From Rossellomorea sp. AcN35-11 (GTDB taxonomy: Bacteria; Bacillota; Bacilli; Bacillales; Bacillaceae_B), in the NCBI GenBank assembly GCA_030388825.1, contig CP128836.1, forward strand, positions 496,001 to 560,000: DNA of 64,000 bases, read 5' to 3'. Position 1 is the first letter of the stretch. Each line of letters opens with the position of its first letter. Position numbers and translations under genes: made by a program. The notes beneath the pieces are model-generated. The model was given only the letters and a program-made list of their open reading frames with translations. It made no database searches and was not told the origin of the DNA. Below, piece after piece: positions 7,243 to 17,607 of the stretch.

Positions 7243-10200
7243 TCACCAAGTTATTTCCACACTCGCGCCATACAGCGCACTCGCACCCATCCTTATTCCT
7301 TGGTTATCAAGCTTAAATTCAGCCCCTAAGGACAAAACTCTCCCTTCAGCTTTAACATTAAAGAACCCTAAATCTACAGGTACAAATTCAGCAGAATACA
7401 CACTCCCCATAAAGGCGGCATCTATTACAGTCCCTTGTGTAAAATCTGTAACCCAATAAGTTTTCGCATTTGCTATCCTAGTTTGTATCATTTTGTTTTC
7501 ACTCTCATACTTATACAAACCTACATCATTGAGTCCTGCCCCGACTTTCAGAATACCAATATCTGCGAAAGGTTCAATGTATGCTCCATATGATGTTCCA
7601 CCATTATTATGTTCATGGATACTAGCACTTTTAGTTGGAACTTTATTCATTGGTCTAGTTTCTTTCTCTAATTGGCCGAGTACACTCTTTAAATTCTTAC
7701 CCATTTCTCCTAAATCCGGATGGTGATATCGCCCTCCATGTTTATTCACATCGTCTGGATGAACCATATACATACCACTCGGATCAATAAGTTTAAGGGG
7801 GTTGTTCGCGACATAGGCGTAAAGATTCAAATAAGGCACACTATCCCTACTTAAGAAACGCCCAATCTCAGCATCATAATATCGTGCATTTAAGTAGTAA
7901 AGGCCTGTCTCTTCATCATAGAAGTAACTTGCATAGCGGAATGGGTTTTCGTCTTTCAGCAGCTTGCCGTTACCAGTTGTAGTCGTACCTTTTGCCGAAA
8001 GGATATTCCCATAGGAATCATAGCTGTATGAGACCACTTTGTTCCCTGCAGTATTGAATAACCCGATGACATCTCCACGGTGATTTAACTCATAGTAGTA
8101 GTTTTTGTCTACAGTTCCGGTGTGATCGGTCATGGCGATTAGCACACCACCGACATTACGAGTGAAACTGTATTTTAAATTGTTGTTTTCGTCCGTGATA
8201 TACGAAAGATGTCCGTTATCATAATAATATCGTTCCGTCTTATCACTTGTCACTTTTTTGTTGCGCTTTCCGTTGTAATTGTATTCATAATGCCCTAACA
8301 GAATATCACTGTCAGTGCGAACCTCTTGAATACTACCTTCGGGGTTGAAAGTATAGTTCCTTTCGCCATCTGATAAGGTTTGACCGTTTTCATCATAAAT
8401 ACGCTCTACACCATCAACCGATTGAAGTTGGTTAGCAGCATCATACTCATAATTAGTAGTTTCACCATCTTTCGTCATGGTTAACCGATTCCCAAACTCA
8501 TCAAACGTGTAAGATACTTCACTTACCTTCGTACCATCTCCATTGTAATTCACTTCCCTTTTTAATCTCTGAGCATTGTCATATTCATATACCACACTAG
8601 ATACAACTTCATCACCATCATACTTTTTAACCTCAGTAATGTTACCAAGTTCATCATAAGTGAATCTTTCATCATGAAGAGTTCGATCACCGCTGTGATT
8701 TTCACTCCACATGCGTTCCACTTGCCCTAGTTCATCATAATCAATGTAGACATTGTATGTTTGGCCGGCATAATCAGCAGTACCCACCGTATTGATTGTT
8801 CGTTTAGGGCGACCTTGTTCATCAAATACGTTTACTGAAGAGATTCCTTGATTCGAGTTATCCATCCTTTCAGGAGTCCCATCCTCAAAGTACTGATAAG
8901 CCAATCCATGTGTTTGTGAACCTACTTGATGATTAAAGCTCGTTACAGCACCACTGTTGTCATATCCGATGTCTAGGGTATTCCTTACTCCATTCACCTC
9001 TGGATAAGTCACCTGAGTAATTCGAGTAAGATCTGTGTCGTATTTATAACTTGTTTTCTCTGAACCATTTTTAGTGGTTTGAGTTAATTGCCCTGATGTG
9101 TCATATGCAAACTCCCACGCCGGCGAAGTGCTGCCATTATAAAACACATCAACTAATTGTTTAAAGTCATTGTATCCGAAGTTTACAGTTGTTCCATTCG
9201 GGTATTTTACCTTTGAGATAGAACCATCGATATCGTGATAGAAGTTTGTTGATTGTTGAAGTTGATCAATCTTTTCTATCACTTCACCGAACGAGTTGTA
9301 ATTCGTTTTGAGTGAGTTTAAGAAGTAACCCGTTTGATGATTATAATACCTCGACTCAATAACATTACCTACATTGTCATAAGTATATCTAGTCTCCAAG
9401 TTACTAGAGTTAAATGTCTTTTTCACTCGGTCCAAGTCATCATACTCTTGCTCAGAATACACTCCACTTTTAGCAAAGTCGATTCTCTTAACACTTCCAC
9501 GATTGTCTACTGTATATGAAGTAGTGTTTCCTTTTGGATCTATAACACTCTCAAGATAGTTCCCTTGAAGATCATAGTTAAATGTAGTTTCAATTGATTG
9601 GGATTCAACACGCACTGCATCAAAATAAGCCGTGCCGTTTCTATCCACATCATCGCGCCCAATAAGGCCCACTTTAAAGTAGGATAAATCCGGAAAGGTG
9701 TTTTTCCAATACGCTACGTCCAACTCGGTTTTTATACGAGTCCAATCAGACTCCCCACTAACTTTTTCACTCCATAATTCTTTTATTTTATTCTTACTAG
9801 AGTCGTAAAGGTTAAACTTAAGATAAGCATCTCCATCCCAATTGGCATTCGTTTTGGCCATTGCTGTTGCTGTATAGACCTCTCCACTTTGAACTGCAGC
9901 ATAGTCTTCGGTATTTAGAGACACCCATCCTTCTGGGTTAACAATACGGAATCCAGCTTCTCCAATGAACGCCTCACCTTCGTCGGCAGTCCATGTTCCA
10001 TCTCCACCCTTACCAGTTTCAATAAACTCTTCCCAGTACAAAGGCTTATTGCTGTACTGCTCAGTGTATTCCAAACTACCGTTTTGAATAATGTTATATT
10101 CACTTACCGCAGCATTTTGAGCCATGTCACGGATGACAAATACATCATCAAACCACGCAGTTCCAGTTTCTCCTCTTAATCGGACGAAAACACTGAACCC

Positions 10201-13200
10201 TTTGTAATCCTTTCCTGCAACCAGACTATTTTCTTTGTATTGCCATTTGTCCTTTGTTCCACTATCAAATGTGGCAGATTTCTGTTCGGTTGTACCATCT
10301 GAATACATGAACCGAAATAACACATCGTAATTTCCGCCAGCATCACTCACCTCTAATGATTTTGAGAATCCACCCCAAGTCAGCTTATCCCCTTTGTTAC
10401 CCGCTATATCAATATCTTGTTGATAATAAGCGTTTCCGCCTTGCCCATGAAGAACAACCGACGTTTCACTTCCTTTACTACCTACAGATGTATCAAGTCC
10501 ATCATTAGCAGTTACATCAAGAGAAGGAACCCACCCATCCGGTGAACCGTCTTGGTTATGATCTGATTCAAAATCAAAATTTGTTACAAAATTATAGCTG
10601 TTAATTCGAGAAGCATCTTGTAATTGAAAGTTATCGAACCACGCATCACCCGTATTTAAAACAATATAAATCCTTACGAAATTTGCATTTTCCGGAACGG
10701 TCATTGAGGCCGTTTTCTTAGACCAATCAATATCTCTATTTGTATAACTTAATACATTTCGATCAAGTTCAGAGCTGTTTCTATCCTGAAACCAAAGAGC
10801 TCGCACTTCCATAGAACCTAAATTCGAAGACTTCTCAGCCCACGATAGATTTAATTTTGTTTTTGGCTTTACCTCCATGTATTCGGAAACTAGTAGAACA
10901 TCATCCGTACTTCCGTTCGATTGGAGTTTCATGCTGTATTTACCTTCTACACTGTCACTAGAGGCAGAAACAAGGCCAGTAGAAAGTACATCATGCTGCC
11001 AATGCAAAGGCATCCCGTTCGACCAGTCTTCCAGTCCGCTATTTCTGACCAGGTTATTCCCTAGACTAATAGGAACAGTAGAACTAACTAAATTACCATA
11101 TTCATCGTAGTCTTTCATGGAAGCGCTAGAAGAACCCGTGACCGAATCAGTATGATTGTCCTTTTCATCATAGAAGTTCCGATACACTTCTCCACCATAT
11201 CCCGTTACTTGAGTCACGTTGTTTCTTTCATCATAGGTGTAAGTTTTCCTGAATTGCTTTGGATTATTTACCTCTCGAACATTTCCTTCTTCTCCATAGT
11301 AAATCACTGTATTCTTCTGTTTTGGGTCAGTAATTTGAGATAAAAGGTTTTGTTGATCCCACTGATATTTCACAGTTAGGGGATTAGCATCAGAGATGTT
11401 TTCTTGAACCTCAAGCAAGTTACCTACATCATTTAAGATGTACCTTGTTTGAACCCCTTTTGAATCCGTTTTAATTACACTTGGGCTTCCATCCGCTTGC
11501 ACACCATACTCATACTCTGTCGTGATGGTTTGATTCACAAATTCATGTTTTTTCACAGACACATCATCAAACCAGGCAGTTCCTGTCCCTTGAGCCAAAC
11601 GAAGGTAAACATTAAGATTATCGTAATCTGCACCCATTACAAATTCCTTCTCACGGTAATGCCAGGAATCATCAGCACCATCGAAAGTAAGGACTTCCCA
11701 CTGTTTCGTTCCGTTTGTATCGATATATTCAAAGATTACTTGATAGCTTCCTGTTACATTACCATCCGACTTACTCCAACCAGATAAGGTGAAGCTATCT
11801 CCTTTTTGACCTGAAATATTATAATTTTGGCGCACCCAATTGTATTCGCTATCGTTATGAATTACTAGAGAACTCTTTCCAGTATGGGCTACCGTTGTGT
11901 CAATTCCATCTGAAGTTGATAACGTACTGGCTATTTCGAATTCATCAGGATACCCGTCTGAATCTCTATCTGATTCAAAGCTATTATTCTTCAATAGATT
12001 TTCTTCCGGGATTTTTTTCAGCGAGATATCATCAAACCAAGCCATCCCTTCTCCTTGAGCAAGACGAACGTACACGTTATAAGAATCATAGTCGCCCTTT
12101 GTTGTGAATGTTTTCTCTCGGTGATGCCATGTTGTATCCTTCCCATTAAAGAGCAGTTTCTCCCACTCCTTCGAACCGTCCGGTTTGATATATTCAAAAA
12201 TCACATCATAATTACCGGTCACAGTTCCATCAGACATACTCCAAGCGGATAATCTGAATTTATCTCCTGCATTGCCAGATTCATCGTATTCCTGTCGTAT
12301 CCAATTCAATTCACTGTCATTATGGATAACAAAGGAGCTTCCACCAGAGCGGGATTGAGTGGTATCCACCTTGTCTTGAGCAGATATTGTACTCGGCGCA
12401 TAAAAACCATCTGGTATTCCATCTTGATCTACGCCTTGTTCAAAACTCCCGTTCGTAATTAGGTTGTCCGTGTATAGTCTATTGACAGATAGACTATCAA
12501 ACCAAGCAGTTCCGGTTCCACTACCTAACCGCGCATACACATTGTAAGATACATAATCCGAGTTAGTCGTGAATGTTTTCTCTCTGTAATGCCACGATTG
12601 ATCAGTTCCATCAAAAGCAACCGTTTCCCAAACTACCGAACCGTCTGATTTAATATATTCAAAAATCACATCATACTTACCAGTGACATTCCCATCACTC
12701 TTACTCCATGCTGACAACTTAAATTCGTCGCCTTTTTTACCTGGAGAATCAAATTCTTTTCGAACCCAATTTATTTCACTGTCATTATGAATCACAAATG
12801 AATTTTCCCCTGCACGAGAAGTAGAAGTATCGATTTTATCTAAATCTGATATTGTGCTTGGTGCATTAAACCCATCCGGCATTCCATCTTGGTCTACATC
12901 TTCCTCAAACCCACCATTAACTACTACATTTTCTTGAATGACTTCTTGTTCTGAATCAAATTCAACGTTCTCTTGTGTAAATTTTTGAACCTTGCCATCA
13001 GTTGTATAAGAAATAACGGTTGCGTTTCCTTCTTCATCTGTAATACTTGTTAAATTATGATTTGAATCGTATCCATATTTAACAGATGTGAGAATATCTC
13101 CTGAACCATTCTCTTTCTTCACCTCAACCAGGTCACCATTCGCACCATAGATATAACGAACTGTAGTAACGTCCGTACCAACAATCTTAGTCAGATGCTT

Positions 13201-15111
13201 GCCATCTTCATAAAGAAAATCAATATACCTTCCTGAAGCATCTATCATTTTAACAACGTTACCTGCAGCATTTCTTTCATATGTTGTTTTATTTCCATTA
13301 GAGTCAGTAATTGCAGTTAGGTATCCACTTTGATTAAATCCATAAACCGAGTTGGATTTATTCTTAATTTCGTAGGTTTTAGCTGTCGCATCGAAGGACA
13401 AATCCAAGAAGACTCCAGGAGGAGCTTTGAATTCTCCACCTTTTCGACTGAAGTGGTGGACTGTCCCATCAGGATCTGTCACTTTTACAACACGACTCTC
13501 CAGAGGATCTTTTGCCTCTATACGGTAACTATCGCTAAGTCTCCAGCCATGCCCTAAGATACCTTCTTCATTAGAGTGTGAATTGTAAGTGCGTGAAACA
13601 GATATTGGAATCCCCCTACCAGGCAGGTAGACATCAAGACCACCATCCACATAGTTACCATTAAGCAGATTCACATTGTTGTCATAAGCCCAGAAATCCT
13701 CACTTCCTAGCGGCTGCACTTTGTAAGTAACCATAAGTTTTGGGGGTGATTCTGATACTCTTTCACTTGAGGAAAAATGATCATAGCCTGAAACGGATTC
13801 ATCTCTATGTTTAACTACTACGCCATAGTTCTCCTCCGCACCGTCATACCATTGTTTCGTTAAAGGCGTAATATCAAATTTATACTGGCCTAAGTTCCCT
13901 ACATTGACGCTGCTTGCCGGTGTTTGTGAATAATTAGGTTGGGTATTCCAAGATAACGTGGTATCTGACCACTTTCCTATGACTTGATGAATATCTACCG
14001 TTGCAACATCACCTTCAGTGTCGTAATTTTCTAGAGACAGTTCCGCTTTTTCAATTACAGCACCACTTTGAAGGACCGGTAGTGCAAAATCTACATAAGC
14101 ACGATTAACTCCCCACGTATTTCTACCCACTTGAAGGTAACCATGACCACCAAAATCGTCACTAGTTGGTTCTGCATCATATACAAAAGTGTCATTAACC
14201 CCTAATTCCTCTGAATCAAGCGTTACCGTGGGATCGATCGTGACAGGGAATTCACGGTCTTCTTCGCTAAGCCATTTCTCAGGAAGGGAGTATTTTAGGA
14301 TTAAAACTTCACCCTCTTCTTCCATTTCAACAGAAATACCAGTTGTAACTTGACCTTTATTGTCATATGCAAAAGGACTAGGAATTGAAAAAATTGTTTC
14401 CTCACCTTTGGTAAGCGTTATTTTTCCATCCTTCTCTTTATTAACTTCTAAACCATTTGTATCAACTTCATACTCATATGTATGCGGTGCCTTTTTGGAA
14501 TGCAGAATAATATCTTCTTTCATCCCACTTGTTAGCGATGTATATCTGATATCTGCATCCTTAAACACCTTCTCGTATGTAATTGAGTTACCTTCTACTT
14601 TAGGTCTTTTTCCTTTTGTGTTAAGGGGCGTAATTGTGAGAACATGACCTTCCCACTCTACTTCTTTCTTCGCCTCTTTTGAGAATCTTAACTTGTGTTT
14701 GTTCGCTTTATTTCCGTATTCAAACTCCCCCTGCTTCTCATTGACGATGCTATTATCGATTTCAACCCATTTTCCTGATTTGTCCTTGAAATGAATCGGA
14801 GAAGAGTAAATTTCAGCTGTTATGGAGCCATCTTCATTCAGGAAGTGTTTTGATCCTTTCGTTTTCCGGTCTTTTAATTCTTTCTTTTTTCCCTTTTCTT
14901 TTTTGGGAAACTTTTTCGGAAGCTGCTTTTTCTTTTCTTTCTTATAATCCTTTTCCTCTTGTTTAGTGTCAGATGATTCCTCTGCAGACACAAGGTTACT
15001 TGGCATAACGGATGTAAAGAACATGACAAGCACTATGAGTAACGTAACAATTCGTCCTTGTCGCATGCTTCTTTTCGAACTGTTTTCTCTTCTATCTAGA
15101 TCTTTTTCCAC
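7243..15111 (-). CDS. WapA-like secreted RHS/YD-repeat polymorphic toxin, 2622 aa
   Basis: Large contact-dependent toxin of the WapA/RHS type. Residues ~20-43 form a Sec signal (hydrophobic run, then VSAEE), followed by a lysine-rich spacer to ~90. A DNRLRE-type domain lies at ~300-460 (NDTFVYDAEPTSDDFGG to PPKLMVTY) and a DUF6531-like RHS entry at ~475-515. YD repeats follow. Six jelly-roll, carbohydrate-binding-like modules come in two groups of three (~730-1190 and ~1350-1840), each ending near TAWFDDVSV. More YD repeats lead to the RHS core (RYYDAEIGRFLSRDS to DPSGMY) ending at ~2440. The ~180-residue C-terminus is the variable toxin tip. It contains HGGRYHHPDLGEMGK, then a Gly-rich beta-like tail, and I do not recognise it. 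GTG start follows AGGAGGAATTAAAT. Length is close to B. subtilis WapA (2334 aa). Confidence 0.9.
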   Translation of the reverse strand: MEKDLDRRENSSKRSMRQGRIVTLLIVLVMFFTSVMPSNLVSAEESSDTKQEEKDYKKEKKKQLPKKFPKKEKGKKKELKDRKTKGSKHFLNEDGSITAEIYSSPIHFKDKSGKWVEIDNSIVNEKQGEFEYGNKANKHKLRFSKEAKKEVEWEGHVLTITPLNTKGKRPKVEGNSITYEKVFKDADIRYTSLTSGMKEDIILHSKKAPHTYEYEVDTNGLEVNKEKDGKITLTKGEETIFSIPSPFAYDNKGQVTTGISVEMEEEGEVLILKYSLPEKWLSEEDREFPVTIDPTVTLDSEELGVNDTFVYDAEPTSDDFGGHGYLQVGRNTWGVNRAYVDFALPVLQSGAVIEKAELSLENYDTEGDVATVDIHQVIGKWSDTTLSWNTQPNYSQTPASSVNVGNLGQYKFDITPLTKQWYDGAEENYGVVVKHRDESVSGYDHFSSSERVSESPPKLMVTYKVQPLGSEDFWAYDNNVNLLNGNYVDGGLDVYLPGRGIPISVSRTYNSHSNEEGILGHGWRLSDSYRIEAKDPLESRVVKVTDPDGTVHHFSRKGGEFKAPPGVFLDLSFDATAKTYEIKNKSNSVYGFNQSGYLTAITDSNGNKTTYERNAAGNVVKMIDASGRYIDFLYEDGKHLTKIVGTDVTTVRYIYGANGDLVEVKKENGSGDILTSVKYGYDSNHNLTSITDEEGNATVISYTTDGKVQKFTQENVEFDSEQEVIQENVVVNGGFEEDVDQDGMPDGFNAPSTISDLDKIDTSTSRAGENSFVIHNDSEINWVRKEFDSPGKKGDEFKLSAWSKSDGNVTGKYDVIFEYIKSDGSVVWETVAFDGTDQSWHYREKTFTTNSDYVSYNVYARLGSGTGTAWFDSLSVNRLYTDNLITNGSFEQGVDQDGIPDGFYAPSTISAQDKVDTTQSRSGGSSFVIHNDSELNWIRQEYDESGNAGDKFRLSAWSMSDGTVTGNYDVIFEYIKPDGSKEWEKLLFNGKDTTWHHREKTFTTKGDYDSYNVYVRLAQGEGMAWFDDISLKKIPEENLLKNNSFESDRDSDGYPDEFEIASTLSTSDGIDTTVAHTGKSSLVIHNDSEYNWVRQNYNISGQKGDSFTLSGWSKSDGNVTGSYQVIFEYIDTNGTKQWEVLTFDGADDSWHYREKEFVMGADYDNLNVYLRLAQGTGTAWFDDVSVKKHEFVNQTITTEYEYGVQADGSPSVIKTDSKGVQTRYILNDVGNLLEVQENISDANPLTVKYQWDQQNLLSQITDPKQKNTVIYYGEEGNVREVNNPKQFRKTYTYDERNNVTQVTGYGGEVYRNFYDEKDNHTDSVTGSSSASMKDYDEYGNLVSSTVPISLGNNLVRNSGLEDWSNGMPLHWQHDVLSTGLVSASSDSVEGKYSMKLQSNGSTDDVLLVSEYMEVKPKTKLNLSWAEKSSNLGSMEVRALWFQDRNSSELDRNVLSYTNRDIDWSKKTASMTVPENANFVRIYIVLNTGDAWFDNFQLQDASRINSYNFVTNFDFESDHNQDGSPDGWVPSLDVTANDGLDTSVGSKGSETSVVLHGQGGNAYYQQDIDIAGNKGDKLTWGGFSKSLEVSDAGGNYDVLFRFMYSDGTTEQKSATFDSGTKDKWQYKENSLVAGKDYKGFSVFVRLRGETGTAWFDDVFVIRDMAQNAAVSEYNIIQNGSLEYTEQYSNKPLYWEEFIETGKGGDGTWTADEGEAFIGEAGFRIVNPEGWVSLNTEDYAAVQSGEVYTATAMAKTNANWDGDAYLKFNLYDSSKNKIKELWSEKVSGESDWTRIKTELDVAYWKNTFPDLSYFKVGLIGRDDVDRNGTAYFDAVRVESQSIETTFNYDLQGNYLESVIDPKGNTTSYTVDNRGSVKRIDFAKSGVYSEQEYDDLDRVKKTFNSSNLETRYTYDNVGNVIESRYYNHQTGYFLNSLKTNYNSFGEVIEKIDQLQQSTNFYHDIDGSISKVKYPNGTTVNFGYNDFKQLVDVFYNGSTSPAWEFAYDTSGQLTQTTKNGSEKTSYKYDTDLTRITQVTYPEVNGVRNTLDIGYDNSGAVTSFNHQVGSQTHGLAYQYFEDGTPERMDNSNQGISSVNVFDEQGRPKRTINTVGTADYAGQTYNVYIDYDELGQVERMWSENHSGDRTLHDERFTYDELGNITEVKKYDGDEVVSSVVYEYDNAQRLKREVNYNGDGTKVSEVSYTFDEFGNRLTMTKDGETTNYEYDAANQLQSVDGVERIYDENGQTLSDGERNYTFNPEGSIQEVRTDSDILLGHYEYNYNGKRNKKVTSDKTERYYYDNGHLSYITDENNNLKYSFTRNVGGVLIAMTDHTGTVDKNYYYELNHRGDVIGLFNTAGNKVVSYSYDSYGNILSAKGTTTTGNGKLLKDENPFRYASYFYDEETGLYYLNARYYDAEIGRFLSRDSVPYLNLYAYVANNPLKLIDPSGMYMVHPDDVNKHGGRYHHPDLGEMGKNLKSVLGQLEKETRPMNKVPTKSASIHEHNNGGTSYGAYIEPFADIGILKVGAGLNDVGLYKYESENKMIQTRIANAKTYWVTDFTQGTVIDAAFMGSVYSAEFVPVDLGFFNVKAEGRVLSLGAEFKLDNQGIRMGASALYGASVEITW

Positions 15112-15223
15112 ATTTAATTCCTCCTGGTGTGTTTTTGGACTATTAGCTAGTAATAAGTACTTCTACATGGTAAGGGGTATCAAAAGTCATGTCGAAAAAT
15201 GACGAGGTAAGAAAAATAAATCA

Positions 15224-15259
15224 AAAAATAGCCCTGCAGATTTCTGCAGGGCTATTTTT
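15224..15259 (-). terminator. terminator upstream of the RHS gene
   Basis: A perfect stem: AAAAATAGCCCTGCAG with its complement and a short loop, A/T shoulders on both sides. It overlaps the stop codon (15252-15254) of the upstream hydrolase gene and isolates the RHS promoter region (15112-15220). Confidence 0.85.
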
Positions 15260-15977
15260 GAAATGTTGACCACTTCAACTTTTCATCAAAGTAGATCTTT
15301 TTAGGTCTCAAGAATCCATTTCTAAATGAAAGCTTATGACCATCCTTTATTTCATTGAGTATTTCTTCATTCATTTTCTGGTAGCAGTATTGTCTAAATG
15401 GAAAGGACCGATATTCTTTCATGTCATAAGTAATTCTTCTCTTAATTGGAGGATATTCATAAAGAAGTCCTTCATAAGTCACTTCAGAATTGTCCAAATC
15501 AACAAAGTCACTAGGTTTTACAAGACTACTATTCTTTTCAAGGAGCTGGTATCCACTTTTCCTAAAGATCTCTGAAACAAACTGAGAACAGAAATATGAA
15601 TTTTTGACTTCTAAGGGTTTATTTAACACAACGCCAAATAGACCAATTAGGTTATAGTAGTACTTACTCTCTTGCTCTTTGAACATCTCTATAAGGCGCA
15701 CTATTTCTCTGTATTGAGCCGAAGATACATTCACTTTAATTACCCGTATTTCAGTGTCAGGGAACCAACTGTACGTACCTACTTCTACATCTTCATGTAC
15801 AAATCCACCACTTAAAGGATTAATAGGATCCTTCCTCCCGAAGCTATACATATCCCTTAATTCTTCATCCAACGATATTGAAGCATGATTGTACTTATCT
15901 TTTGTGTACTGCTTGATCATTTTCGATAATGCCGTACCTGTTGATGATAAAACAATGAAGACGGATTTCTTTTCCAA
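15252..15977 (-). CDS. permuted NlpC/P60 (YiiX-like) papain-fold hydrolase
   Basis: A cytoplasmic protein of 241 aa with the circularly permuted papain-like layout. The catalytic histidine comes first, H31 in KYNHASISLD, and the cysteine later, C130 in SYFCSQFVSEIF. These are the signatures of the YiiX/YebB-like NlpC/P60 group, whose members cleave amide or acyl bonds of peptidoglycan peptides, lipids or proteins. The substrate here is unknown. No signal peptide is seen, so it acts inside the cell or is released another way. TTG start follows GGAGGGATACGA. It has its own terminator and lies directly upstream of the RHS gene, which may be only an island neighbourhood effect. Confidence 0.7.
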   Translation of the reverse strand: MEKKSVFIVLSSTGTALSKMIKQYTKDKYNHASISLDEELRDMYSFGRKDPINPLSGGFVHEDVEVGTYSWFPDTEIRVIKVNVSSAQYREIVRLIEMFKEQESKYYYNLIGLFGVVLNKPLEVKNSYFCSQFVSEIFRKSGYQLLEKNSSLVKPSDFVDLDNSEVTYEGLLYEYPPIKRRITYDMKEYRSFPFRQYCYQKMNEEILNEIKDGHKLSFRNGFLRPKKIYFDEKLKWSTFQK

Positions 15978-16009
15978 TCGTATCCCTCCTTTTCAATTCA
16001 CAAACCAAC

Positions 16010-16050
16010 AAAAAAGGAACACAGGCAGTATTTAGCTGCCAGTGCTCCTG
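16010..16050 (-). terminator. terminator hairpin, repeated family
   Basis: On the minus strand AGGAGCACTGGCAGCT pairs with TACTGCCTGTGTTCCT and six T follow. The flank ATAGATAACC is shared with other copies. Confidence 0.85.
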
Positions 16051-16084
16051 GTTATCTATATTTTACCACTCATTACCTTGACAT

Positions 16085-16924
16085 TTAACTATTCCTCAAC
16101 CTTCCTTTTCGAAGCAAGTCTTCACCTCTAACGCCCCTCTTGTATCTTCTTTTAATAGTTGATAAAGGCAATCCAGCTTCATTAGCCCAAGCATTTGCCG
16201 TTTTACTAACATCATTTATCTCAAGAAGTTCATTATGATATCCCATTGGTGCTAATAATTTTTCTCCTCTGAGTCCCTTATAGTATCTGGCTTGAAGTGT
16301 TTTATATGGAATATTACTGTCTTCTGACCACTCCGGAAGAGACTTCGTTACACCCTTAATTGTAACAATGATACTATCTCTTTTATTTCTTGATTGCTCG
16401 AGATTAGTGCTCCACCTACAGTTATCAGGGGTGTAATTACCGTCCACATCAATCCGATCAATTGACAAATCCTTGTTGTACCCGTTTTTTAGAGCCCACT
16501 CTTTAAAGACTTCAAACGAATCTAACCACTCTACACAAACACTAATACCTCTTCCACCATACTCGGCATAACGGTCATTTTTTTCATTTGTACACCTTTG
16601 TTTAATTTGAGTCCAAGTATTATATAATCTTGTCCGCCGCATCCCATGAGTTTTGCTTGCCTCTTCAATTTTTAAAAAAGCACAATTCCCAGGATGGTAT
16701 CCATCTTCTTTGTTTTTCCTTACTAATTGCAACCCCTCTTTATAACCATTTAACTTTGACCAATCTACAAATGCTACAGGATCGTCTTTCCATTCATCAC
16801 AAATCCAGATATCACCTTTCTTATGCCGATTATCTTCATTACTGCTATAACATTTACTCCTCATGGATTTCCAAACCTTATATATTTTCGTTCTGCTTAA
16901 ACCATGCTTTTTTATAAAAACCAA
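16085..16924 (-). CDS. HNH/AP2-type homing endonuclease-like protein, 279 aa
   Basis: Two modules of the kind found in phage homing endonucleases. An N-terminal degenerate copy (VWKSMRSKCYSS to GYHPGNCAFLKIEEAS) is followed by an intact one: WTQIKQRCTN, YAEYGGRGISVCVEWLDSFEVF, then SIDRIDVDGNYTPDNCRWST. The D-R-I-D-N-Y-x-P-x-N-C-R-W pattern is the HNH active-site region of these enzymes. The C-terminus has two related DNA-binding repeats (LPEWSEDSNIPYKTLQARYYKG and a second copy ending IKRRYKRGVRGEDLL). TTG at 16924 has AAAGGAG eight bases upstream. In-frame sequence further upstream overlaps a terminator and is not used. The protein nicks or cleaves DNA and promotes its own spread. Confidence 0.75.
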   Translation of the reverse strand: MVFIKKHGLSRTKIYKVWKSMRSKCYSSNEDNRHKKGDIWICDEWKDDPVAFVDWSKLNGYKEGLQLVRKNKEDGYHPGNCAFLKIEEASKTHGMRRTRLYNTWTQIKQRCTNEKNDRYAEYGGRGISVCVEWLDSFEVFKEWALKNGYNKDLSIDRIDVDGNYTPDNCRWSTNLEQSRNKRDSIIVTIKGVTKSLPEWSEDSNIPYKTLQARYYKGLRGEKLLAPMGYHNELLEINDVSKTANAWANEAGLPLSTIKRRYKRGVRGEDLLRKGRLRNS

Positions 16925-17035
16925 TATCAATACTCCTTTCATATCTAAAAAAACGCTCCGAATACGAAGCCGATTGCACCTATATAATATCACATATTTT
17001 TCCATCACATCGTGAAACTCACTGGTATAATAACT

Positions 17036-17075
17036 TAAAAAGAGCACAGGCAATATTAGCTGCCTGTGCTCCTGG
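17036..17075 (-). terminator. terminator hairpin, repeated family
   Basis: On the minus strand AGGAGCACAGGCAGCTAA pairs with TATTGCCTGTGCTCTT and T-rich sequence follows. It ends the 17115-17483 gene. Confidence 0.8.
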
Positions 17076-17114
17076 TAATAAAGCAAGAACAAAGAATGTT
17101 CCGCTCTGAAATCT

Positions 17115-17483
17115 TTATTTTTTAGGTCTCGGTTGATATTCATCTAATTCTACATAACCTAATACAACTATATCATCAGGATGAACATCAAATGACCTTG
17201 CGTAATACTTCGGAGTCTTTTTTACAGTAACAAACGGAAAACCATTCTCTCCTTCATCAACCACTTCAGGGTCACGGATATACGCTATTGAACCTACGTA
17301 TCTCTCATAGTTTCCCCATTGAAAATCTGGATGGGCGGCATATTTTCCATTTATCAATACTTTTTGTCCGTATTCAAGACCTCGGTTATTTCTTTTATTT
17401 ATTTCCTCAAATATCTGATCCGAAAGACTAAGCAGTTCCTCTTGTGACATATTTGCTAGGTTTATCCCTATTATTTGCTGCAT
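17115..17483 (-). CDS. hypothetical protein, 122 aa
   Basis: A soluble protein. N-terminal helix (MSQEELLSLSDQIFEEINKR), then a beta-rich part with RYVGSIAYIRDPEVV and FVTVKKTPKYYARSFDVHPDDI, which could be a small SH3- or KOW-like barrel. ATG follows AAGGGGCGTAATAG. Single-gene unit followed by a repeated-family hairpin. Unrecognised. Confidence 0.55.
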   Translation of the reverse strand: MQQIIGINLANMSQEELLSLSDQIFEEINKRNNRGLEYGQKVLINGKYAAHPDFQWGNYERYVGSIAYIRDPEVVDEGENGFPFVTVKKTPKYYARSFDVHPDDIVVLGYVELDEYQPRPKK

Positions 17484-17607
17484 CTATTACGCCCCTTGTT
17501 ATTACATCTTTTCCTAAATGATATCATCGGGCATTTTATCCGGCGACAAGAAGCGATATTGAAAAATGCATAACCGGCAAGAAGCACCAACCTCCTAGAA
17601 ATAGAGA

